Shown in pieces: positions 1-11,500 of a DNA stretch of 64,000 nucleotides (position 1 is its first letter; every line of letters starts with the position of its first letter). The stretch covers positions 116,338,615-116,402,614 of the forward strand of contig NC_068938.1 of the NCBI RefSeq assembly GCF_016801865.2, given 5' to 3'. The DNA is from Culex pipiens pallens. Lineage: Eukaryota > Arthropoda > Insecta > Diptera > Culicidae. Made by a program: the position numbers and the translations under genes. The notes below the pieces were generated by a model that saw only the letters and a list, made by a program, of their open reading frames with translations, did no database searches and was not told where the DNA came from.

Positions 1-306
1 AGGCTCAACTTAACGCGAAGCATGAACTTTGAGGTCCCCAGAAACACGTGCACTTTGAATTTTTCAAAAATATTTAGATAGGGCCGAATGGTTTTTCGAT
101 AAAGTTTGTTTGGAAAATTAGGGCGGTTCGTCGCTTTTACATACAACTAAAAATTGCATGCAATATGTAAGAGAACCAAACATCACTGATTCTCCATAAA
201 CATTTTGGGGAAAAACCATTCGGCCATGTCTAAATATTTTTGAAAAATTCAAAGTGCACGTGTTTTGGGGGATCCCAATGTTTATGCTTCCCCTCGAGAT
301 AAGCCT
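1..306. repeat. Foldback (long-TIR) MITE
   Basis: Positions 18-97 and 210-289 are about 80-bp inverted copies of each other with a few mismatches, centred on a spacer of about 110 bp. Short outer matches (aggct at 1-5, agcct at 302-306) suggest the element nearly fills the stretch left of the LINE. There is no coding potential. The window may start inside the element, so its true left end is uncertain. Confidence 0.7.
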
Positions 307-555
307 GCGTAGAAATTTTGTTGGTCGGTGTAATTTTTTTTTTTAATTTATATTTATTCAAATTTCTTTTCCATGTACATTCATTCAGTTAAAATATTAT
401 TGAGTGTCCAATCACAAACGATGACGTTTCACCTCAATTTTAAATACTAGCAACTTTCATTTATTCATGAAATATTGTAGCTTTCGCTATTCAGTGATTT
501 CAAATGTAGGAGGTCCTACATGTACAAAAGGGAAAAGGGATACCTTAAAACTAAC

Positions 556-3216
556 TTATAAACTATATAAAGAGCGGATCAATGCAGCTGAAGACTGCAA
601 TGATTTTTGTCGAAATGCATCAATTATCTTATTGGACATAACATCCAAAGTGTCAACTTCGGCTAATTGATGAAGTTCACTGGTGCTGAACCAGGGAGGA
701 AGTTTCAGAATCATTTTCAGAATTTTGTTCTGAATCCTCTGAAGTTTTTTCTTCCTGGTTAAGCAACAGCTTGTCCAGATCGGCACAGCATAAAGCATGG
801 CAGGTCTGAAAATTTGTTTATAAATTAACAGTTTATTCTTGAGACAAAGTCTAGAATTCCTGTTTATAAGTGGATACAAACATTTAATATATTTGTTACA
901 TTTAACCTGGATACTTTCAATGTGATCCTTGTAAGTAAGGTTTTTGTCAAAACCAAGTCCAAGATATTTCACTTGATCCTCCCACTTTAAATTTACCTCA
1001 TTCATCTTTATAATGTGATGACTTTTTGGTTTAAGAAAATCAGCCCTTGGTTTGTGAGGGAAAATAATAAGTTGAGTTTTTGCAGCATTTGGAGTAATTT
1101 TCCATTCTTTCAAATAAGAATTGAAAATATCCAAGCTTTTTTGTAATCTTCTTGTGATGACACGAAGGCTTCTACCTTTGGCGGAGATGCTTGTGTCATC
1201 AGCAAAAAGTGATTTCTGACATCCTGGGGGCAAATCAGGCAAGTCAGAAGTAAAAATATTGTATAAAATTGGACCCAAAATGCTTCCTTGAGGGACGCCA
1301 GCACGTACAGGTAGTTGATCAGATTTGCTATTCTGATAACATACCTGCAGAGTACGATCCGTCAAATAATTTTGAATAATTTTCACGATATAAATCGGAA
1401 AATTAAACCTTTTCAATTTCGCAATCAAACCTTTATGCCAAACACTGTCAAATGCTTTTTCTATGTCTAGAAGAGCAGCGCCAGTAGAATAGCCCTCAGA
1501 TTTGTTGCTTCGAATTAAATTTGAAACTCTCAACAACTGATGAGTAGTTGAATGCCCAAGGCGAAATCCAAACTGCTCATCAGCGAAAATTGAATTTTCA
1601 TTAATGTGCGTCTTCATTCTATTAAGAATTATTCTTTCGAATAATTTACTAATAGATGAAAGCAAACTAATGGGCCGATAGCTTGAGGCTTCAGCAAGAT
1701 TTTTATCCGGTTTCAAAATCGGAATTACTTTGGCATTTTTCCAACTACTGGGAAAATATGCCAAATCAAAACATTTGTTGAAAATTTTGACCAAGCAACT
1801 TAAAGTTGCTTCTGGTAATTTTTTAATTAAAATGTAAAAAATGCCATCCTCACCAGGGGCTTTCATATTTTTAAATTTTTTGATAATAGATTTTATTTCA
1901 TTCAGATTCGTATTAAAAACTTCATCTGATGAAAATTCTTGTTCAACAATATTCTGAAATTCTATTGAAATTTGATTTTCAATAGGACTCAAAACATTCA
2001 AGTTGAAATTATGAGCACTCTCAAACTGCTGAGCAAGTTTTTGAGCTTTTTCCCCATTAGTTAATAGAATATTATCACCATCTTTTAAAGAAGGGATGGG
2101 TTTTTGAGGTTTCTTAAGAACCTTTGAAAGTTACCAAAAAGGTTTGGAATAAGGTTTAATTTGTTCGACATCTCTTGCGAACTTTTCATTTCGCAGGAGA
2201 GTGAATCTGTGGTCAATAACCTTTTGCAAATCTTTTTGAATTCGCTTCAGTGCAGGATCACGAGAACGTTGATACTGTCTTCGGCGAACATTTTTCAGAC
2301 GAATCAGAAGCTGAAGATCGTCATCAATAATGGGAGAATCAAATTTGACTTGGACTTTAGGAATAGCAATATTCCTAGCATCCAAAATTGCATTAGTTAA
2401 AGATTCCAAGGCTGAATCAATATCAGCTTTGGTTTTTAAAACAAAATCATGATTTAAATTATTCTCAATATGATGCTGATACCTGTCCCAATTAGCTTTG
2501 TGGTAATTAAACACAGAACTATTGGGTCTGGTAACTGCTTCATGAGAAAGTGAAAAAGTTACTGGAAGATGATCAGAATCAAAATCAGCATGAGTCACTA
2601 AAGGACCACAATACTGACTTTGATTTGTCAACACCAAATCAATTGTTGATGGATTTCTAACAGAAGAAAAGCAAGTTGGCCCATTCGGGTATAAAACCGA
2701 ATAAAGACCAGAAGTGCAATCTCTGAACAGAATTTCACCATTGGAATTTACTTTTGAATTATTCCAAGATTGGTGTTTGGCATTAAAATCACCGATGATC
2801 AAAAATCGAGATCTATGCCGAGTAAGTTTATTCAAATCCCCTTTGAAATAATTTTTATTTTCCCCAGTGCATTGGAATGGCAAATATGCAGCTGCAATCA
2901 TAATTTTCCCAAAAGAAGTTTCAAGTTCAATGCCCAAACTTTCAATAACTTTTAACTTAAAGTCACGTAACGTGCTATAAGTCATACTACGGTGGATAAC
3001 TATTGCAACTCCACCGCCATTTCGATTCATTCGGTTATTAGTTATAACTTTATAATCTGGATCACTTTTCAAATAAGTGCCAGTTTTTATAAATGTTTCG
3101 GTTATAACAGCAACATGCACGTTATGAACTCGTAAAAAGTTGAAAAATTCATTTTCTTTCGCTTTTAAAGAGCGAGCATTAAAATTCATAATATTGATGG
3201 AATTACTTAGATCCAT
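556..3216 (-). pseudogene. LINE copy 1 ORF2 (APE endonuclease and reverse transcriptase), nonsense mutation
   Basis: The frame runs from the ATG at 3216 to the stop at 556, with a single TAA at 2131-2133 (codon 362), where copy 2 has AAA (Lys). The N-terminal part holds the APE-type endonuclease (ITETF, IIGDFNAKH, TIDLVLTN, SDHLPV). The part beyond the stop keeps the RT core (DIEKAFDSVWH, AGVPQGSILGP, FADD near codon 671). Besides the stop I count nine amino-acid differences from the 886-residue ORF of copy 2. The stop separates endonuclease from polymerase, so target-primed transposition in cis should fail. Confidence 0.93.
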
Positions 3217-4600
3217 GATTAAACCTCAGGGTAAGAACAACATCATTCGCAAATTTTAATCCAATCTGGATTGCTTCCATCATGGATGTAGCATTACTCA
3301 TTGTTTGAATCAAACCAAACAGTGAGTTTTGCAAAAAAGTCATTTTTTCAAACGTAACATCGCCGAGATCAGAAGATCCCAAAGCGTTGCCAGCAGAAAA
3401 ATTGTCAAATGAGATTTGAGGTACCTGCCCAATTTCAGAAAGATTGGTAGAGGATTTAAAATTCGTGGATGAACCCGAAACGACGTTAGCATAAGAAATG
3501 CCATTGTTGTTACCTAACTTTTCCACGGTAGGGGTATTTCTAGAATTGTTCGAGTGAGACAGCACGAACGTTTGATTTAAAGATGCAGGTACAACCTGAC
3601 TTTGAGAAAATTTCGGTTTGGATTTCGGCTGATGCTTAGCACGAGAATCCAAAACCTTTTTTCTGATGGGGCAATCCCAGAAATTTGATTTGTGATTTCC
3701 ACCACAATTTGCACATTTAAATTGGGTGACTTCTTTCACGGGACAATTGTCCTTGTCGTGAGAAGAATCCCCGCAAACCATGCATTTTGGAACCATGGCG
3801 CAATGATCAGTACCGTGACCGAATGCCTGGCAACGCCGGCACTGGGTCAGATTCTGGCCATTACCGCCATGTTTCTTAAAATGCTCCCACTTTACCCGTA
3901 CATGGAACAAAAACTGAACTTTGTCCAAAAGTTTCAAATTGTTGATTTCATTTCTGTTGAAATGAATCAGATAAAATTGTGAAGTCAAACCAAAGCGAGA
4001 AATATTCCCGTTTGATTTTTTCTTCATCGGTATTACTTGGGATGGGGCAAAGCCAAGCAACACCTTAAGTTCGTTTTTGATCTCATCCACCGACAAGTCG
4101 TTGGAGAGACCTTTCAAGACCGCCTTGAATGGCCGAGCACTCTTGGTCTCATACGTGTAGAAATTGTGTTTGTGGTTTTTCAAATAACCAACAAAAGTTT
4201 GGTGATCTTGTAAAGATTCCGTCAACAAGCGACATTCTCCTCTTCGACCAAGCTGGAACGAAACCTTCAAATTGCAAGTTTCCTTGCAATTCTTCAGTTG
4301 CGTTCGAAAGCTGGCCAAATCGGAGACGGAAGTCACAACAATTGGCGGAGCCTTTACTCGTTTCTCGACGGCAGAAGGCTCAGTACGAGGAGAAGGTTCC
4401 TTGTCATCAGTTTCGGATAAAACACCGAAACTGTTTGTCAATGGAATTGGAGGATTGACCTAACATTCAGAATCAGAATCAGACCTCAGAAGAGGCTGTT
4501 TTCTTTTTCTGTTTCCGTTAGCCGGTTTAGCGTTCAAACGCTTCACCGACGTAACGACCAAATCTTCAGAAGATTTGCGTTTACCTTTGTTTTGACGCAT
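3203..4600 (-). pseudogene. LINE copy 1 ORF1 (gag-like RNA-binding protein), nonsense mutation
   Basis: Reading from the ATG at 4600 (the position matching the copy 2 start), codon 47 is TAG at 4460-4462, where copy 2 has GAG (Glu). Downstream the frame is open to 3203. It contains the PRE_C2HC-type region typical of Jockey gags, then three knuckle-like Cys/His clusters (CRRCQAFGHGTDHC, CMVCGDSSHDKDNC, CANCGGNHKSNFWDC). A downstream ATG at 4441 could give a 412-residue protein lacking the basic N-terminus. Between the knuckles and the C-terminal tail, plus-strand 3398-3587 differs heavily from copy 2 and is one codon longer. The ORF1 end overlaps the ORF2 start by 14 nt. Confidence 0.9.
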
Positions 4601-6699
4601 TTTGCAAGCAAAGTTCTCTTAAAAAGATGGCTTCGTTTGTAAAATACAACAAAATTTCAGGCGGAGTTAGTCTTGAAAAGACTGTTTAGAATTTTGGAAA
4701 ATAACTCAGGTAGTCTTTAAAAAGACTGTGAATTTTGTTTTGAAATAACTCTGAGCTTAGGTAGTAAAAAATACCGCAGCTCTAGTGTCCGTTCACCACG
4801 AAGGTTCGCATTATTGGTCGGTGTAATCAATCGGGCTCATGCTATGTGTATCATTAAGATTTTGTCCATAAAAAGAATCCAAAATAATGGGATTTGAGCC
4901 AGTTTGAGTTTTTCTTTAACAAAATTGAAGCAAACCCAATTTATACTGAAACAATTTATACTGACACCCTCATTATAAAGAGCTCACACTTACTATCAAA
5001 TGCTTGGTTTGCTAGTAAGTATGAGTTCCGTGTAAAAAGTGACAGTTTGTTACTGTTTAGTTTGACTTTGTCAAACCAATGGGGTACAAACTCAAGAGCG
5101 TCCCACGAAAAAGTGACCAACAGGCAGAGATGGTATTTCCTCGTTTCCTCGCCGATGGCGAGGGCTTTTAGATATCGTCCCTCGCTCAAATCGTCAAATT
5201 TTCAGCGTTCTCCCAAAACTGCATCAAGAGAGCGAAGCGAAAACGACGCCGATGAAATAGCGAGCAATGAACAAACCGATTCGTAAGACGAAAAAAAAAC
5301 TCTCACACAGCCAGTCTCCTCGCTCAAAAAGCAAGAGAAAGAGCCATCGTTAAATTCTTTCGCCCGTAAGCCATGTAGAAATGAGTTCATTTGTTTGCGT
5401 GAGCTCTAGTGTATGCATACAGCATTTCCGTGTGCGTGTCTCTCCGGTTGGAACGATAGTTCCATCGGAGCCAGCGATAGGGTATTTCTCGTCGATGTGA
5501 TGGGCTTTCGATATTCGCGATAGCAAGACGACCATCACTTGGCTGCGAAAGAGAAGAGAAATTTCAAGAGACGAGGAACGCACCGAAATATGCATCAATG
5601 ATAGTGCGATGGTGATGGTTTACCTACCCTGCCAATAGGGGTTGAGTGTTTTTTTAGAACAAATAAAAGTATTGCAGAGAAAGTAAAACAAATTCTAAAA
5701 AAAACTATGCTTTAAGGTTTGATTCAATCCCAACATTAACTTAAAATTAGTGATAAAATGTTTAAAAATAACATTTATAACGTACCAAAGATCAAATTAA
5801 TTGCAATTCAAGGAGAATTAATTTATTTTAGATATATAAATGATAACATGCGAATAAGTTTTTAAGTTGAAATCTAATCTAGTTGAAATGATTGTTATTT
5901 GACTTGTTCTTGAACTAAATTGAAATTGTTTTTATGACACAGAAAGCAGTTTTTCGGATGTATAAGAAAATCAAAACCTTGGTGATCTCAGAATTCTACA
6001 AATCTATCACACACTTAGAGTTTCTATGCAAGTCAATTGAAGAAATGTACAAAAGAAAATAGATAATGCAAGGGTTTTGCTCAAAATCACAGAATGCAGT
6101 TGGGTGAAAGACAAAAGTATCACATACCATTTTACGTTCCAGTAACTAATTTAAGAATTGGGAAGATGGTTAGTCACGAATGTGTCGTTGTGTTGCCCGT
6201 TAAGGTAGAACGAAAAGAAATCGCAATTTATTGCATGTATTTGATATTAGTTTTTTTTTTCTCTACAGCTATTAATTGTGTAGTTTGTGCATTATGGCTT
6301 TTGTCTTCTGAAGTGTTTGCTGTTGTTTGACATGTGTTTATAAATGTTTATCAAAAGCATTTAAAAAAAAAATGATTTGTCTATCGTGGTTACTAATAAG
6401 CAGTTGCTCAGTACTGTAAACACGAATAATGTTGTAAAAGGGACGTTGTTACATTTTTCACAATGTGCTTTAGTGAGCTTGAAAAGTAGTGAACCATCTG
6501 TGATTTTCAAAGCATGGTGAGTTTTGTTTTAAATTTATTCAAATTATAATAACTCAATTAACTCAAAGAATGCAAAAAAAAAAACAAACAAAAACATATC
6601 TATGACAAATACATATGAAATCAATAATGAAATAATTTTAATATTCAACACAAACTGAAACTAAAAAGGAATAAACAAACAAAATTGAACATAGAGTAG

Positions 6700-7548
6700 A
6701 GCGGGGCATAAGTGCGCACCTTATGACAATAATTCTGTCACCGATGAGCATAACACATTTCGGATTCAGATTTACCAAAAGGCAACCATATCACTTGGGC
6801 GTCATCCATAAAGTACGTACACTCTTGGGGGGGGGGGGGGAGGGGGGGGGAATTGCCGTACGTGTGACAAGATGTGACGAAGGGGGGAGGGGGTGTGTTT
6901 GCGAGACAGTGACGTCACGCAAGGTTTTTTTATGATTGCAGAATATTAATTCGAAATGTATACAATTAAATTAAATCCTCTTTTCTAAAATTGTTTGCTT
7001 ACTATTATTTAGAAGTATCACATTTATTTGATTATATGATCACATTTTTTTATTCAGCTAAAACTTCAATATTTTGCAAATTCTTGCTCGATAAAAATAA
7101 TTGCTTTGAAAGCAGGATGTTCATAAGAAAACTGCTATAAAAGGTTTAAACTTATTAGATACAAAGCTGCGAAAAACAGTTTTCAAGATTTTTCAATATT
7201 TGAATGTTATACCAGGTCTTCTAATTTTTAAAAGATTAAAAACTCTTTTTTATATTGCAATGTTAATTCTAAAAAATGAATAATAAGAATATTATATTTT
7301 TTCAAATATTGAAATTGGCAATACTACTAAAATTGTGAGAATTTTTGCCGATTTTAGCGCGACATACTTTATGGATGACGCTTTGCCTCTAGATAATGAA
7401 GTGCGCACCTTTGTACCATATGTAAAGCAAAAGTGCAATTTTCTCCATACAAAATTGTTAAAAAATAATACTGCACACTTTCCCCCGAACATTAATTTAA
7501 AAAAAATAAGTTTAAAAATGGTTGGTGCGCACCTTTGCTCCATTAGGG
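6700..7548. repeat. Outer TIR element with GTGCGCACC ends, interrupted by another element
   Basis: The left end (near 6700, agcggggcataagtgcgcac) and right end (7523-7547, ggtgcgcacctttgctccat) are imperfect inverted copies. Further internal gtgcgcacctttg motifs occur near 7400. The same family recurs at 38850-39430. The interval 6799-7381 is a separate inserted TIR element, which splits this one. No protein-coding content is visible. Confidence 0.55.
6799..7381. repeat. TIR element with GCGTCATCCATAAAGTA ends and an oligo-G tract
   Basis: The termini match in inverted orientation over about 20 bp (GCGTCATCCATAAAGTACGT at the left, its mismatched complement at 7362-7381). A G-run of 23 with one A interruption lies at 6827-6850, and a perfect TGACGTCA palindrome lies at 6910-6917. 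It sits inside the element at 6700-7548. I see no transposase ORF. A clear target duplication was not identified. Confidence 0.65.
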
Positions 7549-8474
7549 TGTAATAACAAAATCAATTTTCAAGCACATCAATTTTTCAGTTTCTTTTGGG
7601 GTCAACAACAGAAAACAAAACGCGCAATATGGGATTTGACAGCGCGTATCTGCCGAAGTGTGGCACACAGTTTGAGGCTGATTTTCCTTTTAAGCAGTTC
7701 GGACAATACTTTACATTGATTTTCCAAAATAACGTTTTCTGAGAATTTCCCCCTACCCGGAAAAAATCAAAACTGCGCAGTAAACAAGTGTGCATGATTG
7801 ATGTTATATTACCAAAATGTATGTGTAAAAATGTAATCACATAGAATTGTTTTTTTTTAAGTTGAAATTTTGCAAATGTTTGACGCATTTATCTTTTAAC
7901 TTTTTTTACTATTTACAGTTGAGTACATGCTTCACAAACATAAAGTTTTTTGATATTACTTTGTTTAGCCTCTGTGTCAATTTTAAACTGAATTAAGCCG
8001 TATCGCATGCCAAGCGAGATTTGGAAACATTTTCCCATATTCTGGACACCTGTGTGTGAATATAATGTGTGTTGAAGTTTGGCAATAATATTTATGAATT
8101 GATTGTTACTTTGTGAAATGGTATACGAAACGCTTGAAACAAAAAAAAAATAAATCAATAAAATTGTCTTTAGTTTTGGTAATGTTACATGGATGTTTAA
8201 TTTGTTTTGCTATCAAATTTAAAAAATATTTAAAGCAAATAGGTAACTCAAAAGTAAAAAGCATAAAAAAATCATCTACGAGTGGCAAATCTAATAATAA
8301 TTCTTGTAAATATTATAAACCGTTATCGATATCATTAGTTTTGGTTAACTCATATCTCGGTTGAGTTGAAATAGCCATTGCTTTTCATTTTCTGAAAAAA
8401 ATCCAAACTCATCCGAGAAATGCAATATTTTTCACACAATTCGAATACAATGACTAAGTAAACATATTACTTAC

Positions 8475-8552
8475 ATCAGCTTGAAGCATATTGTAGTGCT
8501 CCTCCTTAGCGCATAATGATTCTTTCAGCACAGAAATATGGCGTTGATAGTC
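8475..8552 (-). CDS. brp: brp exon 9 (last one in window)
   Basis: Twenty-six codons, phase 0/0. The acceptor is atttctag|GACTAT and the donor is GAT|GTAAGT. It encodes DYQRHISVLKESLCAKEEHY followed by NMLQAD, among the most conserved ELKS/CAST phrases. I could not find the following exon anywhere in 1-8474, so the gene continues beyond the left end. Confidence 0.95.
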
Positions 8553-11500
8553 CTAGAAATCATACAGTTATAATATTATATGTAAGTTTTTTTTCTTCAA
8601 CCATAACAAGTTACCATCAACTGGGTCGAAGCAGGACGCATAGGCGAAAACTGCCTTAGGCATGCTGTATAAGTGCATCGATTTCAAAAGTTCTTTTAAA
8701 CTACTGTCCCTAATTAATTTGCAGTCCCGATTCTCCCCAAATGACGGTATTTTAAGAAATGCGAGTTATTTCGTTATTTGAACAAAAGATCAATAATAAT
8801 GTTCTGTTTTACAACTATTTAGCAAATGTGATGCATGTAATTGATTTTATTTATTGTATCAATAATAAATTAAATACTGAAGTACATGATCAACGTCGAT
8901 TTCAATATTTTGTTGTATAATTGTGTATTACCTGGTGTTGTTCCTCCAGTGTTTTCATTTTAGCCGCCATTGCCATTATCTCTTGATCGCGACGCTGAAT
9001 TTCAAGTCTAAACTCGTCCAGCTTAAAACAGAGAAAATGCATATATAATCGTTTGATGTGAATAGAAGAAACCATTAAATGAAGATATTGTGAGAAAATA
9101 AAAAGTCATATTTGAAGCTGATTTTAACATGATCTACTTTACCACATACTTAATCTAATCAGATACAATACTTTTAAGCGATTCGTGATTATTACGTAAA
9201 GCATGAGAAGAGCACAAATTAAGCATAAATTTGAGAAGATCATCTGCAACACTGTACAGTACATAGGATTGAGCAGTAAGCATTTCATTTAAGTTCTATT
9301 CTGCGCTTGTTATTGAAGACCTGATAATGAATGTGTGCATACAAATTTGTGTTTTCGAATATTTATTACTAATATTCATTACGCCTTATTGAGCGGTCGA
9401 TTCTTGTTTTCTTTATGTGATATCATCGAACTTTCCTTCTTTCTCTAATCTTATGGTATAGAGTATCGATTGTTTACTATTCCTGTGTTAAACCAGTTCG
9501 AAAGTCTCACATTTTATAGGTACTATCAATGTGGCTATCACTATTTTTGGCTTCATTCAAAATTGCTTTTTGATAACATATTAAAACTCGTCTAGACCCA
9601 TACTTAACAGCTTAGCAACTCTGCATAAAATCAACAATGTTTCAGTAACAATATTAAATGAATAAGTAGTACTTAATTTACTCTATGTTTAAAAACTGAA
9701 CACCTTTAGGTATCATTTTGAGTACGTTTCTAAACCTATTTTATTTCAAACAGTTTATAGAAGCCAACTGATTCCTAATCTCGACTTAAGTATTTGGTGT
9801 TTTGGTCAATGATTGACTTATGGAATTGGCGCCGACAGCTTAAAATGAAGTGAATGTCCTGTAGTATTTTTATACTTTAGTCAACCTTTTTTTGCGAAAG
9901 ACCTTGTTCATCGGTACGTTTTTTTTGGTGTATTTTGGTATGCATGTTCTCTCGGTAAATTTCTATGGGCTATCTAGTTTTTGACATGCTAGCTTTGAGT
10001 ATTGTTTTTCATTTCACTTGCATGATTCCTTTAATACTGTCGTTGCATCAAATAACACTAGAACAAATATCACCTCTTTGTTACATTAGTAAAAAATACT
10101 ACTTAAAGGTATACTTACTAATACTATCTATATCTGTTACAATACACTAGACAGTATATGAATATATCTAATACTTTCACTCTGCTGTTACTTGTATATA
10201 TGAATACAAACAGTTGTGTACATTATTCTATGGTTGACGTTTGATGCAGTAATTCAAGTTTTTCGGAAATATTGATATCAATCTACTTAGACTTTTCAGC
10301 AAACGATTCACAAAAAGCTTTCTACAAAACAACGATGTTTTGGCGGGCAATAGTCTGATTTATGGGTGCGTTTAAAGGAGCTTAAAAGTCTCGGTAGGTT
10401 TATATCAAACTTTTTACAATTGATTTGTTTTACTTCCAACGAGGGTGCGCCAGAAAATGAAAAATGATATGCTACTCTATTTTTGTCTCAAAGTTCCCGT
10501 TAACAGCTACTTGAAAGATTATAATTGACTTATGTGATTGATCTTATACCGTTTTGCTTAGATTTTCATCATCATATAAAATATACTTGAACAACGTAAT
10601 TTGTAAAAACTGGATACACATTTAGTAAATGCATAGTTTCACTATATATGTACAGAATTCGTTACTCTGATTTCTAACTTCAAAGTTTCTAAAGCGTGAA
10701 GGTCGATGGTTTCGTTTAGTCACTTAGATAGTCAACGTAAAGTGATGAATTAATGCAATTCTTCGTATGAATTGATTAAAAGATGAGTTCATACAAACTT
10801 TTTCTCGGATGCAATGCTTTTCCATCACAACTTTTGTTTTTTTAAATGACATGTTTTGAAGATCATTGAATCATTTCCTACTTTGAAGGTTATTTGTATT
10901 TTTTTCCTTCAGTAGGTTCATTCGATTTTTTATGCACTCACAAACTCAGTTCCCAAATTTGAATGAATGAGCTGTTGAAAGGTAGTCCACATATCTGCCT
11001 GGGAAAGTTACTTGCTTAAACAATGAAATAAATTAAATGAAATCATTCCCATTTTGTTTATAAAATAAAGAATAAAAATAACTGCACTCGATATCAACTC
11101 AAAAAATTTGGTGATCTAAGCTGTTTGTTTGCAGAGTTAATGAAATTCGAATTTTATTGAAAAAATAGTGGCTTGATTTCCTAACATTTTTTTTCTAAAA
11201 TTAGAAGAGTTAGAGTAAAGTTCACCATGATCGAATATAAATTAAAACAACTCAACAGATGGCGCTTGAAAATGATTCTACAATAGGATAACAATAAAAT
11301 AAGACTTTTTGCCTAACACTTTTTTCAGATTCCTAAGGTAACGTTAAGTATCTGTGACCCAATTCCGTAACGATCTGGAGTTGCTTTTTAGCGTTGAAAT
11401 TTACGATAAGAAATATCACTAAAATGATTATAGCATAACGTTAATAACATTAAAGGATCATCGTGAAAAGTTTTGCGATCTCCGGCATGCGAATACATAT

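Larger units (their letters stand above)
335..4813 (-). mobile_element. Juan-like (Jockey clade) non-LTR retrotransposon, copy 1, defective
   Basis: A full-length LINE in minus orientation. It is flanked by a perfect 14-bp target-site duplication, TTGGTCGGTGTAAT, at 321-334 and 4814-4827. The 3' end on the minus strand is an A-run (11 T on the plus strand at 334-344). It carries two overlapping ORFs: ORF1, with a Jockey-type gag and CCHC knuckles, and ORF2, with APE endonuclease and reverse transcriptase. Each ORF has one nonsense codon relative to copy 2 at 54522-59011, so this copy is not autonomous. Outside one divergent patch in ORF1 the two copies are about 99% alike by eye. The name Juan is recollection of a Culex/Aedes Jockey-clade family of about 4.5 kb; membership in the Jockey clade is much safer than the family name. 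Confidence 0.93.
4828..8474. other. No exon found; inferred brp intron with MITE remnants
   Basis: This AT-rich stretch lies to the left of (3' to) the last visible brp exon, so it is inferred to be intron, as is the LINE copy beyond it. I found no segment resembling the next stretch of the BRP coiled coil. Positions 5028-5120 are a relic of the MITE at 60026-60262 (shared phrases around aaaaagtgacagtt and ggggtacaaact). Positions 5120-5640 are somewhat GC-richer with short fortuitous ORFs. Positions 6700-7550 hold two nested TIR elements listed separately. Confidence 0.5.

Noticed and set aside
3692..4463. Plus-strand ORFs of 96 and 109 codons in LINE copy 1 (and the same in copy 2)
   Set aside because: Antisense shadows of the gag-like ORF1, present in both copies only because the copies are near-identical.
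4894..5286. 130-codon plus-strand ORF
   Set aside because: It overlaps a MITE relic (5028-5120) and resembles no protein; likely fortuitous.
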